Below, in pieces: positions 9,369 through 17,328 of a stretch of 21,854 bases of DNA. Both the position numbers and the translations under genes were made by a program. Each line of letters starts with the position of its first letter. The first letter of the stretch is position 1. The notes below the pieces were generated by a model, which was given only the letters and a program-made list of their open reading frames with translations, was not told the DNA's origin and searched no databases. This DNA comes from a virus, in the IMG/VR virus record IMGVR_UViG_3300032820_000143, positions 1 through 21,854 of that record; one strand, given 5' to 3'.

Positions 9369-10099
9369 TAAAGTCCGAACCTTCCCTTGTGTGCATTATA
9401 GTTTTGTAACATTTCTGTAGCTGTTAGAGCCTTACTATAAATCCTAACCACTGAAATATATCCAGCCATTGGATACCATTGCATAGTGCCATTAGCTATT
9501 CTAATTTGAGATATATCCGTACTCCAAGCTCCAAGACTATCTGTAGAAGAATTTACTTGTAATCCATATTCATAAAGAACTTTTTTAGTTGAAGCATTTA
9601 GATCTACTGTATATCCAATATGATTCCAACTACTAACTGCTGCATTACCACTAACGGCACTAGTGAAATAGAGGGAACTAAATGTACCTGAATCATCCGT
9701 GTAATAAGCTGCCGTATTATTGCCACTCCAATTTGCCCGTATTGAAAAAAAATCCCTTTCGGCATATGGAGAACTAGCCCCATCTGGATGGTGAATATCT
9801 ATCAACATATCATTAGAGTCATTATTAGACAACTTATACCACATCTCTATAGTTCCAGCACCAAATAAATTTGTATGAGAAAAATTCGTAATCAAAGCCG
9901 AATCATTACTACCATCAAAAACTAAAGCCCCTTGCCAAGAGCCACTAAAAGTTGGGCCATTTATCAATGATGCATTGTGACCTTCACTACTCAAGTCACT
10001 CCAAGTAGTGCCACTACCCGAATAACTACGTGTATTAGCGGCATCTAAGTATAATACCAATCCATCTCTAACAATATTAGGGCCCCATTTTGTAGCCAT
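9368..10099 (-). CDS. Minimal LamG-shell adhesin (243 aa)
   Basis: This is one of two paralogues that show the LamG shell without an insert. The order is: N-terminal WGPNIVRDGLVLYLDAANTR, SGTTWSDLSSEG, strand ALVFDGSNDSA, IEMWYKLSNND, SWNHIGYTVDL, a region ending RIANGTMQWYPM, and the closing helix and tail ALTATEMLQNYNAHKGRFGL. The pattern (a short peptide ending in LDA, then an FDG-containing strand, then a W-H-hydrophobic strand) is typical of LamG/concanavalin-like domains in phage and bacterial adhesins, which usually bind sugars. No signal peptide is present, as expected for a virion protein made in the cytoplasm. TAATG overlaps link it to both neighbours. It probably works as a small receptor-binding or decorating adhesin; the ligand cannot be read from the sequence. 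Confidence 0.85.
   Translation of the reverse strand: MATKWGPNIVRDGLVLYLDAANTRSYSGSGTTWSDLSSEGHNASLINGPTFSGSWQGALVFDGSNDSALITNFSHTNLFGAGTIEMWYKLSNNDSNDMLIDIHHPDGASSPYAERDFFSIRANWSGNNTAAYYTDDSGTFSSLYFTSAVSGNAAVSSWNHIGYTVDLNASTKKVLYEYGLQVNSSTDSLGAWSTDISQIRIANGTMQWYPMAGYISVVRIYSKALTATEMLQNYNAHKGRFGL
9380..9388 (-). promoter_or_regulatory. SD-like tract in KGR codons before ATG 9368
   Basis: AAGGGAAGG overlaps the KGR codons of the upstream C-terminus and ends 11 bases before ATG 9368, which shares its first base with the upstream TAA (TAATG). Confidence 0.6.
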
Positions 10100-10785
10100 T
10101 ATAGTCCGTACCTGCCTTTATGGGCTTCAAAATTCTGTAATATTTCTGATGCTGTCAAAACTCTATTATAAGCTAAAACAAAGCCGATTTCTCCATTAGT
10201 TCTTTCAGTATCACCATTTAGATATCGACCAACTGTTAAGCCATTCGGCCCTTGTGTCCCGCCACCTGGCCCCCAACTAGCATCCTCACCGCCATAAACA
10301 CCATTCGTATAAATCAGACGATTATCAGCACTATAATCTTCTGTACAAGTATATATTCGCCAAGCAGACATAAAAGCAGTATCACCTGTCTCATCAGGAT
10401 TTGTTGCACCAGTATATCTAATCCACCCTTCAGCATAATACACATTAACTTTACTAGAATAATTACCAAGCAACCAATTGTTGTTTCTACCATTAAGCAT
10501 TCTGCCGCCAGACCCAGTAACATACCTTTGGGCTACAACAATAGATATATCTGAATAACGATAATCAGGCAATGCTATATTAATCAGACTACCACTGCTT
10601 CCAGATGTTACTAGAACTCCGGCATTATTAGTACTAAATGTACAATTTTGCACATCTCCATCATAACCATTACCGGTTAAATCAGTCCAAGTAGTTCCAC
10701 TTCCCGGATAGCTAAGAGTGTTAGCAGCATCCAAGCATAATACAAGTCCGTCAGTAACAAGATTTGGCCCATATATTGTACCCAT
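10099..10785 (-). CDS. Minimal LamG-shell adhesin (228 aa)
   Basis: This is the shortest member of the four-gene family. It opens with YGPNLVTDGLVLCLDAANTL, followed by GSGTTWTDLTGNGYDGDV, and closes with VLTASEILQNFEAHKGRYGL. The central part (RMLNGRNNNWLLGNYSSK, AWRIYTCTEDYSAD, GLTVGRYLNGDTERTNGE) follows the beta-sandwich order of a LamG-like fold, with a shorter strand region than in the 243-residue neighbour. The region around residues 50-75 lacks the usual FDG tripeptide, so this copy may have a changed binding face. It is probably a virion-associated adhesin. It is coupled by TAATG at both ends, and the RBS of the next gene is inside its own last codons. Confidence 0.82.
   Translation of the reverse strand: MGTIYGPNLVTDGLVLCLDAANTLSYPGSGTTWTDLTGNGYDGDVQNCTFSTNNAGVLVTSGSSGSLINIALPDYRYSDISIVVAQRYVTGSGGRMLNGRNNNWLLGNYSSKVNVYYAEGWIRYTGATNPDETGDTAFMSAWRIYTCTEDYSADNRLIYTNGVYGGEDASWGPGGGTQGPNGLTVGRYLNGDTERTNGEIGFVLAYNRVLTASEILQNFEAHKGRYGL
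10111..10119 (-). promoter_or_regulatory. SD-like tract in KGR codons before ATG 10099
   Basis: AAAGGCAGG encodes KGR of the upstream KGRYGL and ends 11 bases before the TAATG overlap at 10101-10097. Confidence 0.6.
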
Positions 10786-12440
10786 TAGAGTCCGAACCTT
10801 CCTTTGTTAGCTTCAAAGTTTTGTAATACTTCTGCTGCTGTAAGTGCTTTACTGCTATAAATTCGCACTATACTTATTTTACCATCCCATTCAAAGTCAG
10901 CAGAAGAAGTACCCCCACCCCTTCCCACTTGAAAATTAGAAAGAAATGTAAATGAGTTATATGAAGTGCCAGCCGTTGCATCTAAAACTCCATTAATATA
11001 TAAACGAACTTTATCATCAGTGCTATTCATTACAAAAGTCACATTAGTCCAATTAGTTGTCACATCTGCACTTGAAGTAACACTTGCATTACTATTCCCA
11101 ATACCTCCATACCATTTACCTATTGTTCCGAATCCTTTACCGAAATACGCCCTTGAAGTGCCACTGTGATGAGTTGGTGCTAAAAACATTAATGAACCAG
11201 AAGTTGAATCAGTTTTCACCCAACAGTCAAAACTGAATGAAGTAGTAGATGGATTTAAACCATTCCCCCAAGTTGTAGTAGCATATTGGTCAGTACCATC
11301 AAAATCAAAGTAAAACTTTCTGTCAGCATACTTTCTATGGTACCTTACTATAACTATCCCAGAACCGCCATTTCCGCCTTGATTGGTTGCGTTGTAGTGA
11401 CCACCGCCACCACCACCGCCCCCAGTATTAGCCCCAGCATTACCACCAGGTGTTTGAGCCCATTGCTCTGTATTCCCTCCGCCACCAGCACTTCCTGTAT
11501 TTATACCGGAACCGCCAGTGGTTGTCCCTACAGAACCACCTCCGCCACCACCTGCGCCACCATCACCGCCAATAAGAACATACCCGGATGCGCCACCGCC
11601 ACCTGCCCAATAATAGTTATTGCCATCTATATTAATTTGTAACCCAATACCACCATGAGGCCTATTAGTTGCAGAACCACCCACACCACCGGCTCCGCCA
11701 CCGCCACCGCTATAAAAACCCTGTTGACCGTTACCGCCAGCATTTCCGAAACCAATACCACCTGCTGAAGCTTGAGTGGCACTAGACCCAGTTAGGGTGT
11801 TACCACTATTTTCTCCATTGCCAGCATAACCATAACCGCCAACACCCCCACCAGAACCACCAGTACTACCATAACCGCCCCCCGTACTATATGACCATCT
11901 ACCCGTTCCACCATAACCACCACCATTAGCAGTATATCCAAAAGCAGTAGTATTATTACCCGCTACGCCTTGGACATTATGCTCATGATTTGTATTTTGT
12001 CCGCCGGTACCAGCCGCTGGTGCTCCCGCTCCCCCACTTCCTACCACAATAGCATGTGTTGCCGCAGAAATTGTTATTTTTTCTGCATGAATCAATCCGC
12101 CTGCACCGCCCCCACCACCCATGTCCATACCGCCACCGCCACCGCCAGCAACAATTAAGACATCAGCTTCTAAAGGTACATTAGTGACGAAATTTGTAGA
12201 CCCGGTATTAGTAAATGTATGAACTATATAATCACCAAAAACACCTACTGTCCCGCCAGTAACTTCTGCTGAACTCACAAAATCACTTTCAAGCGCAGGT
12301 TCATTCACTAACGTCCCGTCATTAGAACCTACAGGGTCTGTCCAAGTAGTATCTCCACCAGCATGGCTGATGCCATTATTCGCATCTAGACATAAAACCA
12401 ATCCATCTGTGACAAGATTTGGGCCAGCTATTCCACCCAT
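10785..12440 (-). CDS. LamG-shell adhesin with nested glycine-rich domain (551 aa)
   Basis: It has the shared shell start (AGPNLVTDGLVLCLDANNGI, then TTWTD) and end (ALTAAEVLQNFEANKGRFGL). At about residue 55 the shell is interrupted by a block that begins with the usual lead-in of glycine-rich phage domains (VHTFTNTGSTNFVT, DVLIVAGGGGGG). It continues through ~265 residues dominated by G, with S, A, N and T, and closes with GGSGIVIVRYH near residue 367. LamG then resumes with FYFDFDGTDQYA, FSFDCWVKTDS, NWTNVTFVMNS, VRLYINGVLDA and FQVGRGGG. Glycine-rich adhesin domains of this sort are known from phage tips such as gp38-type adhesins, where polyglycine helices pack into a sandwich; that this one folds so is inference. 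It follows the 1615-residue fibre through a TAATG overlap with a good SD (AGAGGTGG), so it may form or cap the tip of that fibre. Confidence 0.88.
   Translation of the reverse strand: MGGIAGPNLVTDGLVLCLDANNGISHAGGDTTWTDPVGSNDGTLVNEPALESDFVSSAEVTGGTVGVFGDYIVHTFTNTGSTNFVTNVPLEADVLIVAGGGGGGMDMGGGGGAGGLIHAEKITISAATHAIVVGSGGAGAPAAGTGGQNTNHEHNVQGVAGNNTTAFGYTANGGGYGGTGRWSYSTGGGYGSTGGSGGGVGGYGYAGNGENSGNTLTGSSATQASAGGIGFGNAGGNGQQGFYSGGGGGAGGVGGSATNRPHGGIGLQINIDGNNYYWAGGGGASGYVLIGGDGGAGGGGGGSVGTTTGGSGINTGSAGGGGNTEQWAQTPGGNAGANTGGGGGGGGHYNATNQGGNGGSGIVIVRYHRKYADRKFYFDFDGTDQYATTTWGNGLNPSTTSFSFDCWVKTDSTSGSLMFLAPTHHSGTSRAYFGKGFGTIGKWYGGIGNSNASVTSSADVTTNWTNVTFVMNSTDDKVRLYINGVLDATAGTSYNSFTFLSNFQVGRGGGTSSADFEWDGKISIVRIYSSKALTAAEVLQNFEANKGRFGL
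10797..10805 (-). promoter_or_regulatory. SD-like tract in KGR codons before ATG 10785
   Basis: AAAGGAAGG encodes KGR of the upstream KGRFGL and ends 11 bases before the TAATG overlap at 10787-10783. Confidence 0.6.
11340..12150 (-). repeat. Glycine-codon-rich low-complexity tract
   Basis: The coding strand is dominated by GGN codons encoding glycine runs, seen on the plus strand as ccaccgccaccacc-like strings. It is locally much richer in G+C than the rest of the window. It stays in frame and holds no separate gene. Spaced GG pairs and a G6 run at 11883-11878 could form local DNA or RNA structure. Confidence 0.85.
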
Positions 12441-15400
12441 TATGCATCCACCTCTATTTCTAGTTTGTCAACATCTTTACGTTCAGCATGAACAAGATAG
12501 AAGCAAGATACTGGGATTCTATTAGCTCCAATTTTAATTTTATTGTCCATTATTTCTTCTACCCACAAATCTTGATGACCACCCATTGCTGTTAATTGTA
12601 CAGTAATTGTGTTTTCGTCAACTAAACCAGTCCAATATTCAGGTAATTCTATTGTATCATCACCAGACAACTTCCCTCTAGTATAAACTGCATGTTCTGC
12701 ACCTTCAAGGGAACCATAAATTAATCTTTTACCTTCTTTAGTTGGGTGTTCTATGTCAAATGACTTAGTTGTAGCTGTTAATGCACCATCAACAGCCATT
12801 CCACTACACGTAACAACATCACCTAATGTAGTTATATTTGTCGTTCCAGCCCAAGTAGAAAGCGCAGTATTTTCAACACTATTTAAAGTTAAATCAGTCT
12901 TAACTTCTGCATAACTTCTACCTTCAAGGCCACTGGCAGTAAACTTGGCAAAATCATTATCAGCAACACTAGTACTATTTATGACAACTGTATTAGTATT
13001 AGCTATTCCGAAAGTAAGTGCATCTTGTTTTCCATTCCAAGTCGATGCTGATGAAATATATGTGTCGGCTATAGCAGCTCCATTCCACGTACCAGTCCCT
13101 ATTGTGCCAACAGTAGTTATGTTTGATGTGCCAGCCCAAGAGGATAACGCAGTATTCTCTACATTACCTAAACCTACGGCTGTAGCCGTGATATCAGTAG
13201 TTAAAGCTACTGTTCCTGTATTGTTAGGAAGCGTTATGGTTCTATCAGCCGTAGGATCTGTGACAACAATCTTTGTTTCAAAATCATTCGCAGTAGCACC
13301 TTCAAAGAATATAGCTTGATTCGTACCATATAGATACAATGACCCATCAAATCCAATTTGATTAACAGACGGGTTAAATTGAAGTGCATTATCATCACTA
13401 TGAACCGCCCTAAAATCATTAGCAGGGCCAGTAGGACTTAAATACGGGATATTGTACCAAGCGGCCGCATCGGGGCTCTCAATAGCATAAACTTTACCAA
13501 CAGATTCTTGATGTGCTGTAAAGAATTCATCATTAACAGTAGAATAAGGGCTTTGAGGAACAGCAAAATTCTCAGTCCATCTGGCTATACCTTTAGAAAC
13601 TCTGATTTCATCTAAATATCCAGTGTAGTAATATCCAACCCCACCTTGTCCACCTATATCTATCCCAGCAGAAAAATCAGTTCCAGCACTAAACGACGAA
13701 CTCCCTTTTTCAACACCATCAACATAAATCTTTGCAGTTGAACTATTTTTAACAACTGCTACGTGGTACCATGTATTTACGACCAAATCAACATCGGATG
13801 TCAGTACTCTACGACCACTATGGCTGTTGCCTGTTTTATCTTCCCAACAAACTTCATCATTTAGAAGATATAATGACATATTTTCAGTAATCGACTGATA
13901 TTGAGTAAGTATTACTTGAACACCAGATACGGTTGATGTACGCAACCAAAAATCGTAAGTAATATCTCCACTACCAAAATGCCAATCACCACTATCAGAA
14001 GTACTTAAATAATCATCAGTACCATCAAAATATATTGAGGTGTCACCAAACTTTTGTTCCGTATCTTGATGAGATGTATCATTAGTAACATTAATAGTAT
14101 GACCAGTAGAACCGGAATCTACAAAATCAGTACTGTTGTCAGTAGTATCAGAATGAATCAACAACTTAGTGTAAGAATCAGCTTCTCCCCTAATACCACC
14201 CCTTACTTCTAATTTATCTTGTGGGTTATTTGTCCCAACACCTAAATTTCCAGAAGTAATATGTACATATTCAGTATCAATACCATCAACTACTGTAGAA
14301 AATGACAATCTACCATGTTCTGAAGTATCAGCATTATCAACAATATAAGACTCTATAGTTCCATACCTACAGTTACCACTACCATCATCTGCACCATCAA
14401 AATATATACGAGAATGAGCCGCTCCTTCTATCCCTCCTTGGGTTTTTATCGTGAGGGATGCCCCATGACCTGTATTCTCTATATTAAGACCTGAAAACTG
14501 GGGGCTATCTTCTGTCCCTACACCCAAAGCTGAAGCTGCTAATGCTGCTGTAGTTTGACCCGTACCCCCATTTGCTATTCCTAACGTACCAGTAACAGTA
14601 GATAAGTTATTAACTTCAGCGGTTAAATATCCTGGGGAACTGTGATTACCCCAATCATAAGCGGTATTCCAATTTTTTCTGTCAATAGTAACAATATTGT
14701 CGTAGTCGGCAAAGAATTCATTATCAACAGTAGAATACGCCCTAGCTGGAGGCGTGAAATCCTCAGTCCATCTGGCTACACCCTTAGAGATTCTAATCTC
14801 ATCTAAATAACCATTTATACATGTAGGAGCAGAGACACCTCGTCTACCTATATATATATCTGATGCTGTTGTGTGAAGTGTTGTACTATCGTTGACTGTA
14901 GCTTCTTCTACACCATTAACAAAAAGTTTTATATCGTCTGAACTATCCCTTGTGACTGCTACATGATACCAGTTCGCCACTGAAAATGTACTAGTTCCAA
15001 TCAAGTCAACATGAAGCCCAACACCAACACCAGTAGAAACATAAAAGTGAGCTTTTAATGCAGTATCGGAACCATCTATTTGAAGAGTAAATTGCCCGTC
15101 ATAATTAGTTGATAAAAAAGCATGTGAAGAGAATATTGGATTAAAATTATTATTTGAAGAATTTAAATAAACCCAAGATTCAATTGTGAACTCTCCATCC
15201 ATTTGCCAATCTGAATGAGATGATAATGACAAATTATCATCAGTACCGTCAAAATATATAGAAGTGCCACCAAATTTCTGTTTTGTATCTTGATGAGAGG
15301 CATCACTGCCAACAGTAATAGTGTGACCAGTAGAACCCGAATCTATAAAAGTAGCACTGTTGTCAGTAGTATCAGAGTGAATCAACAACTTAGTGTAAGA

Positions 15401-17287
15401 ATCTACTTCCCCTCTAATAGAACCTTTAACTTCCAATAACCCTTGAGGTGCAGTGGTTCCTATACCTACATTACCGTCTGATAATATTTTTACTCTAGTA
15501 GTACCACCAGGCTGAAGATTAATAGGAATAGTGCCAGAAGTTTCTATTTGCATTCCGGAAGTAGTGCCAATCAATCGACCTCTCATTGCATCAGCCTGAG
15601 ATAAATCTAAAATCCCACCAGAAGTTGCATCATTTATCTCTAATACTGTATATCCAGAAATAGAAGTTGGTGAAATGGTTCCGATTCCTACGTTACCATT
15701 TGAATCTATTGCAAAATGTGGAGAATCTAAACCTGCACCAGCTTTTATCCCAAAATATGGTATTGTTTGATTTACACCTAAGCTGAAATTATTTGTTCCC
15801 GCAGATGTAACAAATTCAAGCCAATTCCAAGAACTTGAACCACTACCCTTTAATCTTACAGATGGATTTCCACCATATACTTCTAACCCCTGATATGTAT
15901 TTTCTGGATTATCTGTTCCAATGCCCACATTACCACTATATTCACTTAAAATAACGTTGCCAGAAGCATATGCTTCTATAACGGGTAACCCTGAAGTATC
16001 ATTGGCAGAAAACAACACGTCAGACAAGTCATCAGAGACACTGAGCAACTCTCCAGCAGTACCGTGAACTTCGAACTTGTCCGTTGGCGAATCAGTCCCG
16101 ATGCCCACGTTACCCGTGCTGTAATAAATATCGCTACTACTAGTTGTCCACTGTGATTGATTTGGTATTGAGGCCCAACTTCCATCTTTTCTTAAAAATT
16201 CATTAGCATGTGTGCCATGTCCTGCTAAAACGAGACCCGCAACATATGAGTTGCCAGCCCCCATAACACTATATGTAGTATTGTTCGGTGAGGCCCAACT
16301 TCCATCTTTTCTTAAAAAAGTGCTATTGTGTGTACCACTTCCAGCAGCAACTAAGCCAGTAGCATAAGAATTCCCAGAACCCATTGTGGTACCCACCCCA
16401 CCATCAGCTTTAAGAAACTGAGATGAAGTGCCACTGGTTTTTATAAACGAAGTGGCTTCAACAGCCTGACCAGTAATAAACTTATCACCACTACTGGAAT
16501 AAGTTATGGACTTTAATGCTGTTGTTCCCGGAATGACAATACCAGAATCAGTAGCTTTAGCATCTGTAGTATTACTGACAGAATGATGTATGGCTCTTGT
16601 TGTAGCAGATGTAGCTGTCGTTGGTATCGAAAAACTATTTGTGCCTATATAAGTAGTAACATAAACATCTGTAGGCACTCCAGAAGCTCCATTAGCATCA
16701 GCATCAATATAAACAGATTGACCATTGGTAATAGAATGACCATTAGAAGTTATAGTTGCTATCGTCCCATTAGTTACAACACCCGCTTCAATCATTCCCC
16801 CGGGTACACCTAGTGCTAAGGTCTCATCTTCAACTATTGTAGAAGTAGTATTTAATTGAGTCGTTACGCCCTGGACATCTAGATTGCCACTTACTGTCAA
16901 ATCACCAGATAAATCTAAGCTGGCAAAAGACACATCATCTGTAGCTGTAATACCTTGCCCCCAACTCAAATTCCCATTAGATCCGTCTGTGATTAGGGCT
17001 TGACCCGCAAGCCCCTGAGTTCCGGGCAAAGTTATAGTTATATTAGATGCTACTGATGCTGGGGCTTGAAGCGCCACATAATTAGTTCCATTTGTAGTTG
17101 CTTCTTCAAACCTAACATCATACTGATTTTTTATTAGCAGATTTCCGCCTGCTACAGTAAGAACACTGATATCACTATCAAATTCAACTCGTTCTGAAAC
17201 TGCATCAATGCCTACAAAACCTTTATTGGGAACTGTTAATGCAAAAGCAGCTTCGACAACCTCACGGCCATCAAAATAAACAGGCAT
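12440..17287 (-). CDS. Large modular tail fibre with two LamG domains (1615 aa)
   Basis: Start ATG 17287 has AGAGGA six bases upstream. Visible order: N-terminal FDGREVVEAAFALTVPNKGF; an FEEAT...ITLPGT repeat; DLTVSGNLDVQGVTTQLNTT, a segment typical of marine phage fibres; two copies of a 40-residue repeat ending FLRKDGSWAS (~325-375); GNVGIGT modules at ~393, 451, 530, 605 and 1013; LamG-like domains at ~630-850 and ~1035-1260, both preceded by IRGExDSYTKLLIHSDTTDN; a second FEGAT...TITLPNNTGTVAL repeat near 1330; two TALSxWAGTxNITT repeats; and a C-terminal domain (~1530-1615: YTRGKLSGDD, ELPEYWTGLVDEN, FYLVHAERKDVDKLEIEVDA). The C-terminal domain resembles fibre ends of marine phages. This is probably a trimeric long fibre, with the next gene supplying an accessory tip. 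Confidence 0.92.
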   Translation of the reverse strand: MPVYFDGREVVEAAFALTVPNKGFVGIDAVSERVEFDSDISVLTVAGGNLLIKNQYDVRFEEATTNGTNYVALQAPASVASNITITLPGTQGLAGQALITDGSNGNLSWGQGITATDDVSFASLDLSGDLTVSGNLDVQGVTTQLNTTSTIVEDETLALGVPGGMIEAGVVTNGTIATITSNGHSITNGQSVYIDADANGASGVPTDVYVTTYIGTNSFSIPTTATSATTRAIHHSVSNTTDAKATDSGIVIPGTTALKSITYSSSGDKFITGQAVEATSFIKTSGTSSQFLKADGGVGTTMGSGNSYATGLVAAGSGTHNSTFLRKDGSWASPNNTTYSVMGAGNSYVAGLVLAGHGTHANEFLRKDGSWASIPNQSQWTTSSSDIYYSTGNVGIGTDSPTDKFEVHGTAGELLSVSDDLSDVLFSANDTSGLPVIEAYASGNVILSEYSGNVGIGTDNPENTYQGLEVYGGNPSVRLKGSGSSSWNWLEFVTSAGTNNFSLGVNQTIPYFGIKAGAGLDSPHFAIDSNGNVGIGTISPTSISGYTVLEINDATSGGILDLSQADAMRGRLIGTTSGMQIETSGTIPINLQPGGTTRVKILSDGNVGIGTTAPQGLLEVKGSIRGEVDSYTKLLIHSDTTDNSATFIDSGSTGHTITVGSDASHQDTKQKFGGTSIYFDGTDDNLSLSSHSDWQMDGEFTIESWVYLNSSNNNFNPIFSSHAFLSTNYDGQFTLQIDGSDTALKAHFYVSTGVGVGLHVDLIGTSTFSVANWYHVAVTRDSSDDIKLFVNGVEEATVNDSTTLHTTASDIYIGRRGVSAPTCINGYLDEIRISKGVARWTEDFTPPARAYSTVDNEFFADYDNIVTIDRKNWNTAYDWGNHSSPGYLTAEVNNLSTVTGTLGIANGGTGQTTAALAASALGVGTEDSPQFSGLNIENTGHGASLTIKTQGGIEGAAHSRIYFDGADDGSGNCRYGTIESYIVDNADTSEHGRLSFSTVVDGIDTEYVHITSGNLGVGTNNPQDKLEVRGGIRGEADSYTKLLIHSDTTDNSTDFVDSGSTGHTINVTNDTSHQDTEQKFGDTSIYFDGTDDYLSTSDSGDWHFGSGDITYDFWLRTSTVSGVQVILTQYQSITENMSLYLLNDEVCWEDKTGNSHSGRRVLTSDVDLVVNTWYHVAVVKNSSTAKIYVDGVEKGSSSFSAGTDFSAGIDIGGQGGVGYYYTGYLDEIRVSKGIARWTENFAVPQSPYSTVNDEFFTAHQESVGKVYAIESPDAAAWYNIPYLSPTGPANDFRAVHSDDNALQFNPSVNQIGFDGSLYLYGTNQAIFFEGATANDFETKIVVTDPTADRTITLPNNTGTVALTTDITATAVGLGNVENTALSSWAGTSNITTVGTIGTGTWNGAAIADTYISSASTWNGKQDALTFGIANTNTVVINSTSVADNDFAKFTASGLEGRSYAEVKTDLTLNSVENTALSTWAGTTNITTLGDVVTCSGMAVDGALTATTKSFDIEHPTKEGKRLIYGSLEGAEHAVYTRGKLSGDDTIELPEYWTGLVDENTITVQLTAMGGHQDLWVEEIMDNKIKIGANRIPVSCFYLVHAERKDVDKLEIEVDA
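12448..12455 (-). promoter_or_regulatory. Shine-Dalgarno before ATG 12440
   Basis: AGAGGTGG lies inside the codons for the last residues of the 1615-residue fibre, seven bases before ATG 12440. The stop and start overlap as TAATG (12442-12438). Confidence 0.7.
13500..15445 (-). repeat. Duplicated leader-plus-LamG module inside the 1615-aa fibre
   Basis: Two copies of a leader plus LamG unit lie 1224 bases (408 codons) apart, near 15445-14700 and 14215-13500. The stretch coding for DSYTKLLIHSDTTDNS is nearly identical at DNA level (around 15360-15400 and 14136-14176). The LamG parts have diverged much more than the leaders. Confidence 0.85.
15911..16115 (-). repeat. Three-copy SDDLSDVLFSAND module, copy C (1615-aa fibre)
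   Basis: It encodes GELLSVSDDLSDVLFSAND, then TSGLPVIEAYASGNVILSEY and SGNVGIGT. Its peptide matches copy A in the giant fibre gene almost residue for residue, while many third positions differ. Confidence 0.9.
16170..16318 (-). repeat. Two FLRKDGSWAS repeats, 120-base period
   Basis: The stretches 16170-16198 and 16290-16318 are identical over about 28 bases and exactly 120 bases apart. They encode the end of a 40-residue repeat (GxGNSYxxGLV, then GTHxxxFLRKDGSWAS) of the kind found in tail-fibre stalks. Confidence 0.85.
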
Positions 17288-17301
17288 AATATTTCCTCTT
17301 A

Positions 17302-17328
17302 TGGCTTATTTCTTAAAAGCTTAAGCCA
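17302..17328. other. Weak inverted repeat between genes
   Basis: TGGCTTA (17302-17308) pairs with TAAGCCA (17322-17328) around a 13-base spacer in the 33-base gap before the 1615-residue fibre, and includes the upstream stop codon. No U-run follows on the minus strand, so I do not call it a terminator. It could mask or mark the fibre translation start. Confidence 0.35.

Noticed and set aside
11878-11883. G6 run as a phase-variation tract in the glycine-rich gene
   Set aside because: Six bases is short, the run is explained by Gly codons, and no frame disruption or alternative frame product is seen.
1-12440. Diversity-generating retroelement acting on the fibre genes
   Set aside because: No reverse transcriptase, no template repeat and no adenine-biased variable copy of a C-terminal lectin segment are visible. 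The repeats here are structural modules.
7713-12440. The two 551-residue LamG genes as recent duplicates because of equal length
   Set aside because: Their inserted domains are unrelated and their LamG parts differ widely; the equal length is a coincidence.
10252-13319. Plus-strand ORFs at 10252-10554, 10966-11169, 11286-11642, 11970-12158 and 12945-13319
   Set aside because: All are antisense to LamG or glycine-rich coding sequence that carries clear family motifs. Their Thr/Ser/Pro/Cys-rich products simply reflect the complement of GGN-rich codons.
17302-17328. Rho-independent terminator before the 1615-residue fibre
   Set aside because: The stem is only seven A/T-rich pairs with a 13-base loop and no following U-run; the short gap and SD suggest read-through transcription.
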